Shown here: in pieces, positions 49,021-61,872 of the stretch
Numbering within the stretch: position 1 is the first letter of the stretch
Layout: the number at the start of each line of letters is the position of its first letter
DNA from: Musa acuminata AAA Group
Taxonomy: Eukaryota > Streptophyta > Magnoliopsida > Zingiberales > Musaceae
Direction: 5' to 3'
Assembly (NCBI RefSeq): GCF_036884655.1
Contig: NC_088342.1
Location: 9,667,501 to 9,731,500 of the forward strand
Length of the DNA stretch: 64,000 bases
The notes under the pieces: generated by a model
Databases searched by the model: none
Told to the model about the DNA's origin: nothing
Seen by the model: only the letters and a program-made list of their open reading frames with translations
Program-made: the position numbers and the translations under genes

Positions 49021-49850
49021 GGGAGAGATCAAAGACAAAGAAAATATCTGATAGAAAGATACTTCCGTACCAAATGAACCAGCGATCAAGAAGGATTGAG
49101 GACCGAACCAAATCGAGGGAGAAGGGAAGGAAGAAGGGGATGTCGTCTTTGATACGAGTTTCTAAGATGTCAGATATGCTTCCCTGCTCATAGTGAAATT
49201 ACAATGATGCCGCTTGATATATTGAATTTTCTTAAAATGTCAGGAACCGTAAAAAACCCCCTTCTTTTTAATTAAAATGATGCCCCTTAAAATAGCAATT
49301 ATTTTTAAAATTCATAAACCATTAAAAATAAACATATTTTGCAAGATTTATGATAATTTTGAGTTTAAAATTAGGTACAAAATACAACTCCAGTAAAATT
49401 GATATGATCATATTTAGGAGAAACACACTGGACTTGTACTGCTGCAATTTGAAAAAAATTATATATTGTATTACGAGCGTAAAATAAAATTTTAATAATT
49501 CATCTTAAGATCGTGAGATCAGTTTTATCCTTTGCAAAAAGAATTAGATTTGTCAAAATAGTCAAAAATAAGTTAGAAACCAAAGCAAAGAGAATTGCAC
49601 ACCATGAAAGTGAGAAAGGTCGACTAGATCCTGTCAAAGAGCACACTAGAAGGCTCAGGCACTGTCACACAAGCGGCTGTTGAACGAGATACAGATAAGC
49701 ATGATCAATAATATTTGTCCAAACACCAAGATCATAATTTTAGACCTGTTTGAATTGTATACAATCCTGGCATACACACTTCCGATACGAACACAGTAAC
49801 ATTCATAGGTTTCCTTGAAATGTATCTGTTACCCAACTAGAGTACCATAT

Positions 49851-52800
49851 CTAGCTCCCCCTGTATGTGGTGAATGAAAAGGGTGAATGCAGCAGAGGAA
49901 CATGAAAGTGTTCTGCTATCTGGTTTTCTCTGACCTGAAACACCAAGCTGACATAAGGAAAGAAGCCAGAGGATGCATATTTACCGGTGTCGAAACTTAT
50001 CCGGTAAAAGCCAGGAGTTATATGGTCAACGATGCCCATCAGAGGGCCGCTGCGTCCATCGGTATTTGTTGTCGAAGAGCCTATCAACATCCAGTCGGTG
50101 GATTCTCTGTTTGTAAATGATGGGTGCTGCTGAGTTCCTTTCCACATTTCAAGGTGAACCTCCATGCCGGAAGCTGGAGAGCCACGGGCAACATCCAGGA
50201 CATGGGTTGTGATGGGAGGACGAGTGCGGTGGCTATTACCTGAAATTTCAGTGGTTTTACTGGAAGGTACCTTAGGAATAGCCATAATATGTGCTCCAAT
50301 GATTCCTAAACGATCTTTTAAGATTCAAAACATGAGTTGTCAGGATGAAGCATGAGTTAAATGCAAAGTTAACAGAACTGGAATCTTTGAAGTTATACTA
50401 GCTAGATTAATTTGACTTGCCGGAGTTAACAGAATGTAAATGCAGCAAAGTTAAACACACTCTTTATGCAGCATCACCACTGTCTCTGGTTAAACATTGC
50501 CATCATAAAGAAAAAAGTGGCACATATGTTTTCAAAAAAGATGTTTCACAGACCAAATGAAAATGTGGAATCAACTAAGGGACTCTTGTGATATTCCATG
50601 ATTGACTAAATTGAAATAGCTCAAGGTAAACAGTAACCTAAACTTATATGATATATCTATCTAACATGAGTGAAAAAGTCGAACTAGGCAGTAAGATAAG
50701 ATCGAATATGTTCATTCCAGTGAATAAACTTTGGACCACATGCAGCAGGGACTACCACTTACAGACCAATGGTTTATGATGAATCTAGAGGTCTTGAGAA
50801 ACTGCAAACCAAAGAAAATAATTAACCAAAGAAAATAATTCATACAGACCACTTAACCATCCTCCGGATGCAATTAGCAAGTTCCCAAAAGAGAAACCAT
50901 GCTGAGAAAGATGTCCATCCTTCTTTCCTCTGGACTAGATTACTCCTAATAGTTTCAAGCAACATGAGAGTTTCTTCAGTAAATTTTACATCTACCCAAC
51001 CACTAATCTATAAGAATATAAAGGATATGTGCAAATGGGCATAACAGTGTGCAAGTGATCTATCCATCTTAACCACACTCAGGCAAAACTAATACATGTC
51101 CTTATCTCTAATCACTGGATTCCACAATATGAAGAATCTAAGATCCAATTTCCATATATATAATCAAATGTAGTATGATTGCACCCATAGAACATACTTT
51201 AAAAAGACACAAAACATAGTGTAAAAAGCCTATTTTAAACTCAATTTTCTACAGTCTATGCATTATCTCGGTTTTTCGTTTCCTTAAGCAGGATCTATCA
51301 CTCAACTAACGAACAAGAACAACCGCAGACATTTGCAGATGAACAAAGTAATACATTTTAAGAATGAATTTCCATGTCTTCATCTGACCAAACATTGTTT
51401 TTGTAACAACATATACAGAGTTGCCCAACCTCAATTGACAGCTTTGTTTCTCATATCTAAACTATTGATTTTCAACAGCAATTATTTATTCTCAAATAAC
51501 TCCTATATACATTCAGTTATACAAGTAAAAGTGAGAACAAAATGATCAATTGTGTGACAAAGATAACTGGAAAAAATATATATTGTCCTTGTTTAAAACA
51601 TCAGGAAAATGAAGAGGTTACTACCTTCTGGTTTAGTTGGTGAACTAACAGGAAGACGAGTTGTGACTGGAATGTTTGATCCAGCATCAGAATTAAAAAG
51701 CCTAGCAAGACGCAATTCAGTTATCTTCATCTCCTCTTGTGCTGCTATTTCAAGTTCGACAATGGGCCTATTCAGGTAGCGTTTCTATAGCAAGGTAAAA
51801 TCAGTAGGTTAACAATAGATACACTCAGAAATTGTCAAAGAAGAGAATGCAACATCAGCTGCACCTAAATTGATAATAAATTCAGAAATCAAATATAATT
51901 AGTGTCGACATGCTCATGTCATATTAAGGTTATTCACATCAATAGTGACCCATTTCTGAAATGGGGACAAATTTAAATTACATAACATCACAATATAAGT
52001 AGCCTAAACTACCAAGGATTTGAAGGACTAGATGCATAAGAGGAATGAACAACTGTACATGCCACAGTGGTTAACAGAGAACAACAACGAATAGATAATC
52101 ATGTCAAATGAACTGAATGACAACCAATGCACAGAATATCAAGTAGACAAGCCACTTCTTCACAGGCAACCTACAAACAATTCCACCAGATTGAGATGCC
52201 TTTTCTTTCTCCTAAAGCAACCACATGAGGAACATTTTCATATAAAGTTTTGGAAAAAATTTGCAAAGAGTGAAATTTAGCTAATTCAAAGTTGACAAAA
52301 TATGGAGAAGTTGCATCATATGCAGAAGAGAGAAGCACAAATTAGCAAACGAGTTAATATTTGCTGACCAGGTACAGAGAAAATGATAAGAGCATAAGAA
52401 TCAGTTCCTTATAATTAAAAAAACATATTTTAACCAAAAAAGTTTCTTTAGCATCTAGGACCCTCAAAGAGCTTCTATTATGTGGACGTCTACTGTTATC
52501 AACATAGGTTTTGAGGCAATGCCATAGGAGGAAAATGAAAGCTTGGATTTGTCCAACAAAGAGTTCTTGACTCTTCTATGAAAATTTGTTCCAAGAGTGT
52601 TTCATACCATCCATCTTTATTTCTTCTCTAGATCCTTGAAACCATCCTTATCGATTGCCAAAACATTCAAGAACACTATATCAAATTAACACTTCTAAAC
52701 AAGTGACTTGGCATCTTTCCGATTTCCGATATATCAATAGATGTAGAAATACAACGTCAACCTACTTTCTTGTTATTGATCCCTTTTTTCTTACTCTTTC

Positions 52801-53829
52801 TACAGATTAGGGCTTAAGGGTGTCACTCTTTGGGTATTAAAAAGACAAAAAAAGAATCTCCAAAGCATAAAGAACTTCAATTTTTCAGATGTCTTTGGAT
52901 GCAGCTACATTCGGGATAAAGATCCATCCTTGCATGCGCATACATAACCACAGGAACACACAGCACACGATAAAAGAGCCTCTTGGTAGAGGTAGTAGAC
53001 AAAACATTGATGAGTAGTTCTATGTGGTGGTAAGACCTAACAATATTCCAATGAAAAGATAGTTTAAGTAGCAATAGTATCTTCCATCTTACCATCATTA
53101 AAACTGTTATTTGTTGAGAGTAATTGGAAAGCATGATTCAGAAAAACGGTGGTTTGTTCAGAAAAATGAAACCTTTAATTCAGCAAGGATCTCCGGCGTG
53201 CCCCTCCCAGATGCGCATATGAGGAACACGAACCCAAACTTCTCCCTGTACCGAGAATTCCATTCCATCAATTCCTACCATTTGAAAAACCAAAGAAGAA
53301 GTTAACAACTACTCGACGTAATTATAAGAAGATATTTCAGTAAAACAATTAATGACAAATCGGAGAATCACCTGCAAGGCGGAATCGTTAGCAGTAGCCA
53401 TCGCTGCGGATTGCTCTTCCTTACACCACCTAATCCAATTACCGATCCGACAACTGAATTAGCGGAGAAGGAGAGGCCAAAATTTTAGACAGGGAAGGAA
53501 GAAGAGAGATGAGACGAACTGGGAGACCGAAGGAGAGGTGGTTCCGATCGCCGGGTGAGCCGCGAAAGCCTCGAGCCATCCGACGACGTCGACCTACAAG
53601 ATTCATTAGAAAACAAGAGGGAGATGGAATCACAACAGGCTAGTGAGAAGAACGGGAAGAGGAACTAGGAATAGGGCAAAGGGGAGACCTTGTTGAGCCA
53701 GATGTCGCGGGCGGATCGGAGGGCGTGGTCGAGGTCGGTGAAGGGGGAGGCCGAGACCATCTCCTTGGCGAACCTTTTGCTGCCGCAGCAGCGCAGCACG
53801 TCGTCCTCCATGCACGAAAGAGCCGTCAT
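49851..53829 (-). CDS. TTL: TTL: OHCU decarboxylase / 5-hydroxyisourate hydrolase, copy B (intact)
   Basis: Bifunctional allantoin synthase: converts 5-hydroxyisourate to OHCU and OHCU to S-allantoin, after urate oxidase, in peroxisomes. The Arabidopsis form also interacts with the receptor kinase BRI1. Exons: 53689-53829, 53520-53593, 53372-53429, 53173-53274, 51625-51784, 49851-50314. Total 999 bp, 332 aa. N-terminal decarboxylase half (1-165) has FAKEMVSASPF, FAAHPAIG with the catalytic His H60, WCKEEQSAA and FGFVFLICASGRG. The transthyretin-like half (about 210-332) has RPPITTHVLDVARGSPASG (H216), DGRSGPL, YRISFDTGKY, HFHVPLLHSPFSF and the hallmark C-terminus TYRGS. Between them R180-I188 (RLGIIGAHI) fits the internal PTS2 form RLx5H(L/I). 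Head-to-tail 0.9 kb upstream of CHY1-B. Confidence 0.94.
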
Positions 53830-54309
53830 CTTTCTCTTCTCCCGTCTCTTCCCCCACTCTCTCTTCTTTCCTCTTCTCTCTTCCTTCTAACACTGCCACT
53901 CCTCTTCTCTCGCCATGTGGATATGATGATGCTAATTATTATTATTTTATTTTCTGATATTGTTAGGGTTTTTTCCTTTTTTTTTCTTTGTGATTTTGTT
54001 GAATTTTTAGTCTTTTAAAAAAATAAAAAATAGTTTCTTTCTTTTTATTATTGTTTAAATCAAATAGAATATAATCGAAATCAAAATTAAAGATGACAAC
54101 TTATTTTAGTTCAAGTGAATATTTTTTTATTCGATTAATTAATTTGGATTAATCGATCTTAATTTAAAAAATATTAATTTGATTGAGTTCAATATCATTT
54201 CAATCAGATTAATCAAATCAAATCAAATCAAATTTTAATATCATAATTTTACAAATATCGTGAGCTCAATTTCATAAATCTTATCGTGTCGATCGAATTG
54301 AACCAAGAC

Positions 54310-54849
54310 TTTAATTTGATTCAATTGAATTGAACCGATTGATCGATTTGGCTCTTTTAAAATATATATATATTCTTAAAATTATTTAAAATTATAAAAT
54401 TTGAAAATTAACATTTAATGGTTCGATTGAAAATAACTTGAACACATGTAACATGTAATAAGTATATAGGGAAAGTTATAAATTGTCTATTAAAGATTAG
54501 CCATCTCATCTCAATCCTTCATGTTATTTGATTAAATTTATTTTTTAAAAAATATTAAAAAATTCGAAACAACAAATGAAATGAGGAGTAAATGGGATAA
54601 ACAAATTTTCTCTCACTGAAAACATGGTTTTCTTCCATAAATTTAAGAAATATTTTATATGTATATCCTTGGAATCTCTAAATTACATATTTACTTATAT
54701 AAATCTTAAATTACTAATATATCTGTATATATATTAAAATCATTTACTCATCCATTATAGAATATTGGGTCAATCATTAATCATCATTAGGAGTTCAAAA
54801 AAATACTGTATATAATAATTAAAATACTCTTATCATCACAATTTGACAT

Positions 54850-54894
<45 letters not shown>

Positions 54895-54943
54895 TGGAAA
54901 TTTCTCCTTCTCTGGTTGCAGCTAACCCTTTGCAAAGGCTTAG

Positions 54944-54988
<45 letters not shown>

Positions 54989-57230
54989 TCTTCTTCTTCT
55001 TCTTCTTCTTCTTCTTCTTCTTCTTCTTCTTCTTCTTCTTCTTCTCTTGTTTAAATTACTTAAAGGCCATACAACCATCATAAGGCTTTATATTACAACA
55101 CCAATATCCAGTTTGATCTTGGAATCTTTTAGATCTCACAGAAGCAATTTATGTCCATAAAACTCATGGAGAAATAGCACAAAAAATGATGTAAGAGAAG
55201 GAACGTTAGCAATTAGAAGTATATGGAAACAATCAGCTCAGAAAACCTGAGTGATCAACAATGAAGTCATTAAATCCAGTAATCAGAAATTATACTACGA
55301 CAAGAACATTGATATCATCGCATCTGTAGCATCAAGATTCATGCCTATGAAGAACATTTATATCAGCCAACAACAAGCACAGATCGACATGCTCCATAAA
55401 TCCATAATGTTCAGTAGAAGCAAAGAGTGTGAGGATTTTTATCAAAGTCATAATACAACTCTGACTTGGTTCTTTCACTCTCAGATTTCAGACTTCTAAA
55501 CTACACATAAAGTTGCATTGTTAAGTATTAATTAACTACTAATCAAAAATTGAAAATGCACAGAAGATAATAAAAATTTTAATATATTTTTTTTATTTTT
55601 TTAATTGATGTAAATATTGATACTTAATTTTTCAGTCTACATTTGTGTATGTTTTTTTACATATTCATTTTTGGTTAAAAATGATTTAAAATGGCTATGT
55701 AATAAAAAGATTTAAATGCACAGAATGAATGACAAAGTATTTGTCATCATCATTCTGGAGTTTTGTATATAATGTAGGATTGGTTGGAGAACACAACACA
55801 CCTAATCATAGACAAAAAGAATCAAAAAGATCCAAGAAATAATCAAGGGATTAGGAAATTTACCTGACTAAATCTCAAATTTTCACTTGAGAAGTTTCAT
55901 GAAAGGATAAAACTTATCATCATATTTAAACAGTATTCCAATTATGAAGACACTAAATTCAGTGCAATTGTGTGCCACTACAACATCTTATGTTGATCCA
56001 ACGAATCAACAATTGGACAAACTCCTTACATTATTCACTTGCAGTTTTCTCCTCCAGTAATCCTAAACTCCTAATTGAATGATGCAAAACGACACTCTAC
56101 AATAGAAACATCATCCTCTAAAAAGATCTAATAAGTTACATATATGGAACTTCTTGAAGTTCTTGTGACCAAGTGATGTCATAAGTCACCTATATGAGTA
56201 TCTAATTTATCATTGATAGGCAATTTTTTTGGGTTAGCTATTCATATTGGATTATGGTACTCTATCTATATCTGAAGTTTCTCATTGAAAATAGTAAATG
56301 TTTATTAAGTGACCAAGAACACAATATGGTAAACCAGTTGTAAGCATAAGCCTAATCAGGATATTTTGGTAAGGCAGCATATACACATGAGAAATAACAA
56401 GGCTGACTCAAGAAGAATGCATCCAATTAAAAATGACCCAAGAATAGAAGATATAATACACATTTTTATACATAGTTGAGATTCAGATTACCTGAAAGGA
56501 CAATTAAATTATTTGTCTAAAACAAGAAGGTTTATTAATGTTGAAGTGTGCAAAGGCTGCAAGAAGAGATATAAACAATCTGTGGTTCTATAATTTGGCA
56601 TGCCAAGTTGACACACAACATTAGATAAATAATTAGATCATGCATGGAAGCAAGAGGATATTGCAAAGTGTTGGCAAACATTCCCATTCTCAATGTAGCA
56701 CTGCCTTTAGTGCACAACTCAAAGGAATCTTTACATGTAAAAAAACCTTGCAAAGATTTCAGAGCAATCAACATCTTTTTCTATTGTTTTGAGATGCATC
56801 AGTGAAACAAAGAGGGTGGAGAAAGTAGGACTGGTTGTCTTTTTATTAAAGGCATGCAGCACAACTGGGATAACACACAGAAGAAACCCTATAGTTCTTT
56901 TCCATCTTTCCTAGCTTCCATGATCCTCAATGTTCACAGTAGAAAACTCCATCTCAGAATAATCTGCTTACAAGTGGAGGAAGAGTAGAGGTAACTTTTC
57001 TGGAAAATTAATCCAAGTCGAATGCTTCTCAATTAGATTTATCATCTTGTAGTAGCAGTTGTACTGTGAGCACAAGAAGAGGTGCAGAAGCTGATGCGCA
57101 TGGAGTGGATGATACTGATGATGATGATGACAGTGAAATAGAAGTGTTTTTATAGGGCCTGTAGGTGGCCTCAAACCCACTCATAAAAAGGAGACTACTT
57201 CCATGAGCAACAACAAACAACAGTCTTTGG
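54310..57230. other. Intergenic, AT-rich
   Basis: No gene is supported. It contains the compound microsatellite at 54853-55046. Small open frames of 60-80 codons have no recognisable domain. The 3' end of the AHL transcript probably lies in the right part. Confidence 0.6.
54853..55046. repeat. Compound microsatellite (TA)n, (TC)n, (TTC)n
   Basis: TA tract 54854-54892, about 50 bp of unique sequence, then (TC)n about 54945-54984 directly followed by about 20 TTC units to 55046. Open frames here of poly-Leu or poly-Arg are artefacts of the repeat. Confidence 0.95.
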
Positions 57231-57231
57231 A

Positions 57232-57233
<2 letters not shown>

Positions 57234-57274
<41 letters not shown>
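57234..57274. repeat. (GA)n microsatellite downstream of AHL
   Basis: About 40 bp of GA, reading (TC)n in the sense of the AHL transcript, 215 bp past its stop and possibly in the 3' UTR. Confidence 0.92.
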
Positions 57275-57277
<3 letters not shown>

Positions 57278-57488
57278 GGGAGGATGAAGAGAAAGAGAAT
57301 ATACAGCAACGGATCATCAAACACAGATCAAGAAATGAAACAAGCTGAGTACTTGTACATGGAAATCCTCAAACATGCTTGCTAACCTTTGCTTTGCTGC
57401 AGCGGCCGGTCATGGATCAGCTCCACTTATCCCCGTCCTCCATTTCTAGTCCGTGCATTGGTGGGAATCACAGTTACACCATGGCATG

Positions 57489-58376
57489 TCAGAAAGGCGA
57501 CCGCCCAGTTGCGCCGCCCGCCCAGCCGTGCCCATCCATCGGCAACTGGCAATTCGCCATGTTGAGCAGCGGCAGATTGAGAAAGGGCAAGCACGAGTGA
57601 GGGTCCGGGAAGGGGTTGCCGCTGCCCCCGCCGCTTCCTCCGCTCCCCCCGTCTCCTCCTGATCCTTGCGGGGCTGGGGCTTGCATCTGTAGCGGTTCTT
57701 CCTCCTCTAGCGGGAGCCGCTCATATGCGACGTTGGTGAACGACGCGGCTATCACGATCACCGGCCCGGCCGCGTACAGCTCGCCCACGACGTTCCCGCC
57801 CACCACCTGCCCCTGGCCCCCGGCGAGGAAGATGGCGAGGCTGGTCGCTCCGGGTGGAGCCGGAGGCGGGAGGAAGGACCCCGACAGCGACAAGATCTCG
57901 AAGCGGCCTTGGAGGGTGATGACGCCGCCGGACGCGGAGGGCTGGCGGAGGGTGACGTTGGTGACAGTGCCACTGCCGCTGAAGACGCTGACCCCGCGCT
58001 GCCTGCGGCAGGCGTAGGCGGCGATGCAGTCGAAGACGTCGCACCCAGCGCCGACCTCGAGGATGTGCGCCTGCAGGGTGTTGGCGCTCTCCCGGGTGAT
58101 GATCACGGGGGGCTTGGGCTTGTTCTTGGAGCCCGCCGGGCGGCCCCGGGGACGCCGGGCCGCCATGTCTCCTGGCCCGCCGCCCTGCTTCGGCACCGAC
58201 GGGGCGTCATGCTCTGCGGCTCCGCCGAATTGGTCATGCCCGCCCGTACCGCTCGTTCTCTTGTTGCTGTAGTTGTTGTTGTTGTTGCTCTCCTCGTCGT
58301 TGGAGTTGGCGTTGTGGTGGTGAGGGAGGTGGTGATGGACGTATCTGGAAGCGGTGCTCAGATCCAATCCAGCCAT
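57489..58376 (-). CDS. AT-hook motif nuclear-localized protein (AHL), clade A
   Basis: DNA-binding nuclear protein of the AHL family, which binds AT-rich DNA, forms trimers through its PPC domain and tunes growth and flowering. Single exon, 295 aa from [16 protein letters not shown]; an ATG 14 codons upstream is in frame but the MAGLDL start matches relatives. His- and Asn-rich N-terminus (14-35), one type-I AT-hook with core R77-G-R-P80 followed by [11 protein letters not shown], then the PPC/DUF296 domain (about 94-225) with [37 protein letters not shown] then EIL, and [21 protein letters not shown] Gly/Ser-rich tail ends GATGRSPF. One hook and no intron place it in clade A (AHL15-29 type). 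GC-rich coding region unlike its AT-rich surroundings. A (TC)n leader and poly-A-rich stretch lie upstream. Confidence 0.95.
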   Translation of the reverse strand: MAGLDLSTASRYVHHHLPHHHNANSNDEESNNNNNYSNKRTSGTGGHDQFGGAAEHDAPSVPKQGGGPGDMAARRPRGRPAGSKNKPKPPVIITRESANTLQAHILEVGAGCDVFDCIAAYACRRQRGVSVFSGSGTVTNVTLRQPSASGGVITLQGRFEILSLSGSFLPPPAPPGATSLAIFLAGGQGQVVGGNVVGELYAAGPVIVIAASFTNVAYERLPLEEEEPLQMQAPAPQGSGGDGGSGGSGGGSGNPFPDPHSCLPFLNLPLLNMANCQLPMDGHGWAGGATGRSPF

Positions 58377-58695
58377 TACCTCATCCAACAAAAACCACTG
58401 TGTGAGAGATAAGCACAAAGAAAATACAAGAGCTGGTTTTTTCAGCTTAAAAAAGCGAAGAAAAGGTTTAAAACCATATTTTAAATATATATATTTTTCA
58501 TTTAATGGTCAAGAAAAGAAAAGGAAGGAAGAACAGGAGGAGAGCAGACGGAGATCAGTGGTGGAGGAAATATAGAAAACACGAGGATGGAACGCAGGGT
58601 AAGGAAGAGGCTTGCGAAGGGAGACAAGGGAGAAAGAGAGGGGGGTGGGAGAGGTTCCCTAGGGGTTGCAGCAATGCATAAAATATTGGAAAGAG

Positions 58696-58696
<1 letters not shown>

Positions 58697-58733
<37 letters not shown>
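58697..58733. repeat. (GA)n, a CT-rich tract in the AHL leader or promoter
   Basis: Reads (TC)n in the sense of AHL, about 320 bp upstream of its ATG. CT-rich tracts are common near plant transcription starts. Confidence 0.85.
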
Positions 58734-58735
<2 letters not shown>

Positions 58736-58837
58736 GCTTGATGGTGATGCATTTGGAGTCTATTGAGTTGTCTTAAACTAGGGTTAAGGAGTTGGTAACC
58801 CAGGGTTTAGGGAGGTTGACTTAGGGTTGGGTTTATT

Positions 58838-58850
58838 GGGGGGGGGGGGG
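58838..58850. repeat. G13 tract upstream of AHL
   Basis: Thirteen consecutive G, preceded by several GGGTT/AGGG words (58740-58840), giving a strand-biased G-rich stretch that could form a quadruplex. Confidence 0.8.
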
Positions 58851-58891
58851 TTGCAAGTGGGAATGCATTTCAGGCTACTTACTACCATCAG

Positions 58892-58903
58892 GTGGGACCC
58901 ACT
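58892..58903. promoter_or_regulatory. Palindromic GTGGGACCCAC, TCP-like site
   Basis: GTGGGACCCAC about 520 bp upstream of the AHL start resembles the GTGGNCCC class of TCP factor sites. Position and match only; no functional evidence. Confidence 0.3.
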
Positions 58904-58914
58904 TTTTTTTTTCT

Positions 58915-58917
<3 letters not shown>

Positions 58918-58970
<53 letters not shown>

Positions 58971-59036
58971 GCCTATAAATTCAATAAAAAAGATTAAAAG
59001 GCTTTGCTACATCATATATATATATATATATATATA
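58918..59036. repeat. Two (TA)n tracts
   Basis: TA tracts at about 58919-58966 and 59014-59036, separated by 47 bp. Confidence 0.93.
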
Positions 59037-59039
59037 CTA

Positions 59040-61860
59040 AGCCAAGACATGCATGATTATCTACCTGGCGTTTCTTCTTTTTCCACCTTAGAGACATCTG
59101 ACTTGACTTGAGGGTCCATATTGTTCATCTAATAGTTCTCCATATTGGATCACCAACAGCATTCAACTATACGGTCGAAGAACAAGCCAAGCCGTGCTGC
59201 ATGTACCTACTTGCATTGAGTTGAATTATTGTTTTGTATTGTGTGAGAATATTGATATGCCATGTCAACCCGAATACAGTCTAATTATTCTTATATCGAT
59301 GATTATTTCGTTGATATGGATAATAACAGAACGATTAATGAATTAAAAATCAATTTGATTAGGAATCAACCTTGGATTTAGGTGAACCCAACCGGTGCTA
59401 AACCCGAACTCTTCGACCCAAACCCGCGAGTTTAGGTGAACCCAACCGGTCCGGCTCACGGGTTTTACGACGATCTACGCATCGGGAATGACAGAGAAGA
59501 GTGAGTGAGTCAAAAGTCAAACCCACCGAAGCACCCGCATGGCTGTCGGCCGCGGGTCCCGCCGTCGCTGTCCGTGGGACCACCACCCGCTCCTCCTCCG
59601 CCTCCTTTGACACCCCGTAAAACCCGGGCAGGCCCACGGCTGTCGATTGAGAAGCCCCTCCGTCGCCCTAATGGACCAGTCTTCTTCTTCTCCTTGTTCT
59701 TCTTCTTTTGATTGGGTTGCGCCAGCTGATCATAAGATAGTATGGATGAGACCACCCACCTTTAAGTAAAGGGTTGAAGAAAGGGATTGAAGGCCGAGAC
59801 CTGAAGCAAAGGAGACGGGTTTCTCTCCTTGGGCTGTGCATGGGTTAAGCGTAGCTTGAGTCGGCGATGGATTAGCTAACGCTGCGGGTGGTGGTGGTGG
59901 CTCGAGATCTAAAGCGCATATGCTGCGTGCTGCTTTTGACCGGCTTCGGAGATGCCGTAGGGCTCGTTGGCTTCTTTTGGTGGAGGTTCCATGGAGGGTG
60001 ACTTGCACTGCAGCTTGTCGCCTCCAGCTTTAACAAAGAGACTTAATATATGTTTTCGATACTGTTGGTGATCGGCCAATGTCGCTATGTGTTTGGACAT
60101 TGTCAAGCAGATTAATCAAAACTTTGTCTGTTCCACTGAGTTCAGATTCCACAAAGCTGATGCCCAAGCTTGAAGCTGAGGACAGTGCTTAGCTTCATGG
60201 CATGTCACCTTTCTGAAGCTAAGCGACATATGGTTATTCCCAATCACAGATGGAATACATAGCTGCCCAGCCTCAATTCATCTCCCCACAACTCCATTAA
60301 TAATGATTCTGTCAATCTATTCAAGGGGCTCTTTTCTATCACCTCAGTTAGCAAACGAACATAGCCCTGCGTTTCCTCAGTCAAACAATTGTAGAAGAGC
60401 CCTTGAGCTATTAAGTTAGACAATATGTCTATCTATACAAAAGTGACAGTTGAGAATGCAGTTTACTTGGAGTTGCTTTCCCCTATAAATAATCTATTTT
60501 TCATGTTCAACATCACAAAATATAATGCCTAAGCATTGAAAATATTCTACAATGTGATCATTGGATGATGAGAAGAACTTTCTTCTAGCTTTCAGGGACT
60601 GCCATGAATAGATAATGGAGCATTAACATGGAGGTTGGTACAAGATAGTCACCTCTGCATTCATTTTTTTTGGTGTTTCTTTGGCTGCTTTATGTGACAA
60701 CATTATATAATAAGGGGAAAATTTTATGTGGAAGTAACCTGGTGACTGCTTTATTACTGTTTATCTAGATAAGAAAAGATCAGAAGCCTATGGCTTTGGA
60801 CTGGACAAAAAAAAAAATCATCATGTCATACAATATATTAGTTAAGATTCTACATTATTGGCACAGATAAAGAAGAGTTGAATTATTTATGATGAACACT
60901 TGGATTGAAAATATTTTATCTACACTAGCTCAGATACACAAGTCAAGTTGGATACTTTATTGACAATGGTTACCAAAATCCGTCAGAAAAATGGTCACCA
61001 AAAAGTTCCATTTTGGAGGTTATCAACTGATCTCGATGGGTACGAGATAGATTTCAAGAAATGGATATCCAGTTGAAGCTAAATGAGATGTTGTGTGGTT
61101 CAATTACGACTCATTGCACTTATTATATTCACTGAGAAACTAGCCAGAGTGGCTTGACCTTTAAATAAAAATAAATATTGATATCCTTCTCGAGCAATAA
61201 ATACTTAGATCCAACATCTGACGATGCCAAAATTTGATTTATAATCAATGATGTGGTAGACTTTATTATACTCCTACGCTGTATTATTCTACTAAACATC
61301 AATGCTAAAGGCAAGTAATGGCTTCCATCTTCCTCGATCATTTCATCAAATGGCATTGACCTTGCGTCGACTCAGTTCTCATGGCCTCATTCTAGTGCAG
61401 TTAATACACTATTAAGAGCTTGGAAATTCCAGAGATTAAACATGTTTTCGTCCAAAAACTTGAATGATTGTAATAGTCACTGAAATCCTGATGAAGCATT
61501 GAAATCGAAGCTGAGAATATATATGTGTGTGTGTGTGTTCTCGAGTGGCTACAGATATGTTCTTCCCACTGCTGTCCATTAAAAGCAACCTTTCACTCTA
61601 TCATGGGGCAACTTCACCTAATCATCCTGCCACTTCCGACAATATCATATTATGTTAATCGACAAAGATAAAGTTAATCATGTGTTATCGATCCAGTTTG
61701 TGTCAGCCAGCACGGATTCTACATTAAATATTTGTGCTGAAAGATAAGCCTGGAATTTGTCATTCGCTGATTGCTAATGACTAGCATGAATTCCTCACAA
61801 ATAAAGGCGTGAGAGAGAGAGAGGGACAGAGAGGAATAATCTTTTCATGGCGCTGACGTT
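59040..61860. other. Intergenic, no supported gene
   Basis: 59.4-59.75 kb is locally GC-rich with C-rich, TTC-rich sequence. A 32-codon frame near 59670 (MDQSSSSPCSSSFDWV...) resembles nothing I know. 60-61.8 kb is AT-rich with a (TG)n tract near 61521-61538. No RNA gene seen. Confidence 0.55.
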
Positions 61861-61872
61861 CGCTCTCTATAC

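Larger units (their letters stand above)
35440..54310. repeat. Tandem duplicated block, copy B (about 18.9 kb)
   Basis: Colinear with 11430-34360. It contains CHY1-B and the intact TTL-B. Copy-specific insertions are a hAT-like element at 43271-44510 and about 0.6 kb at 47065-47650. Confidence 0.9.

Noticed and set aside
54836..55160. Poly-Arg and poly-Leu frames
   Set aside because: Produced by the (TTC)n and (TC)n microsatellites.
57616..58412. Long open frames on the plus strand across the AHL gene
   Set aside because: Antisense shadows of a GC-rich coding region; no domain, while the minus-strand frame is a clear AHL protein.
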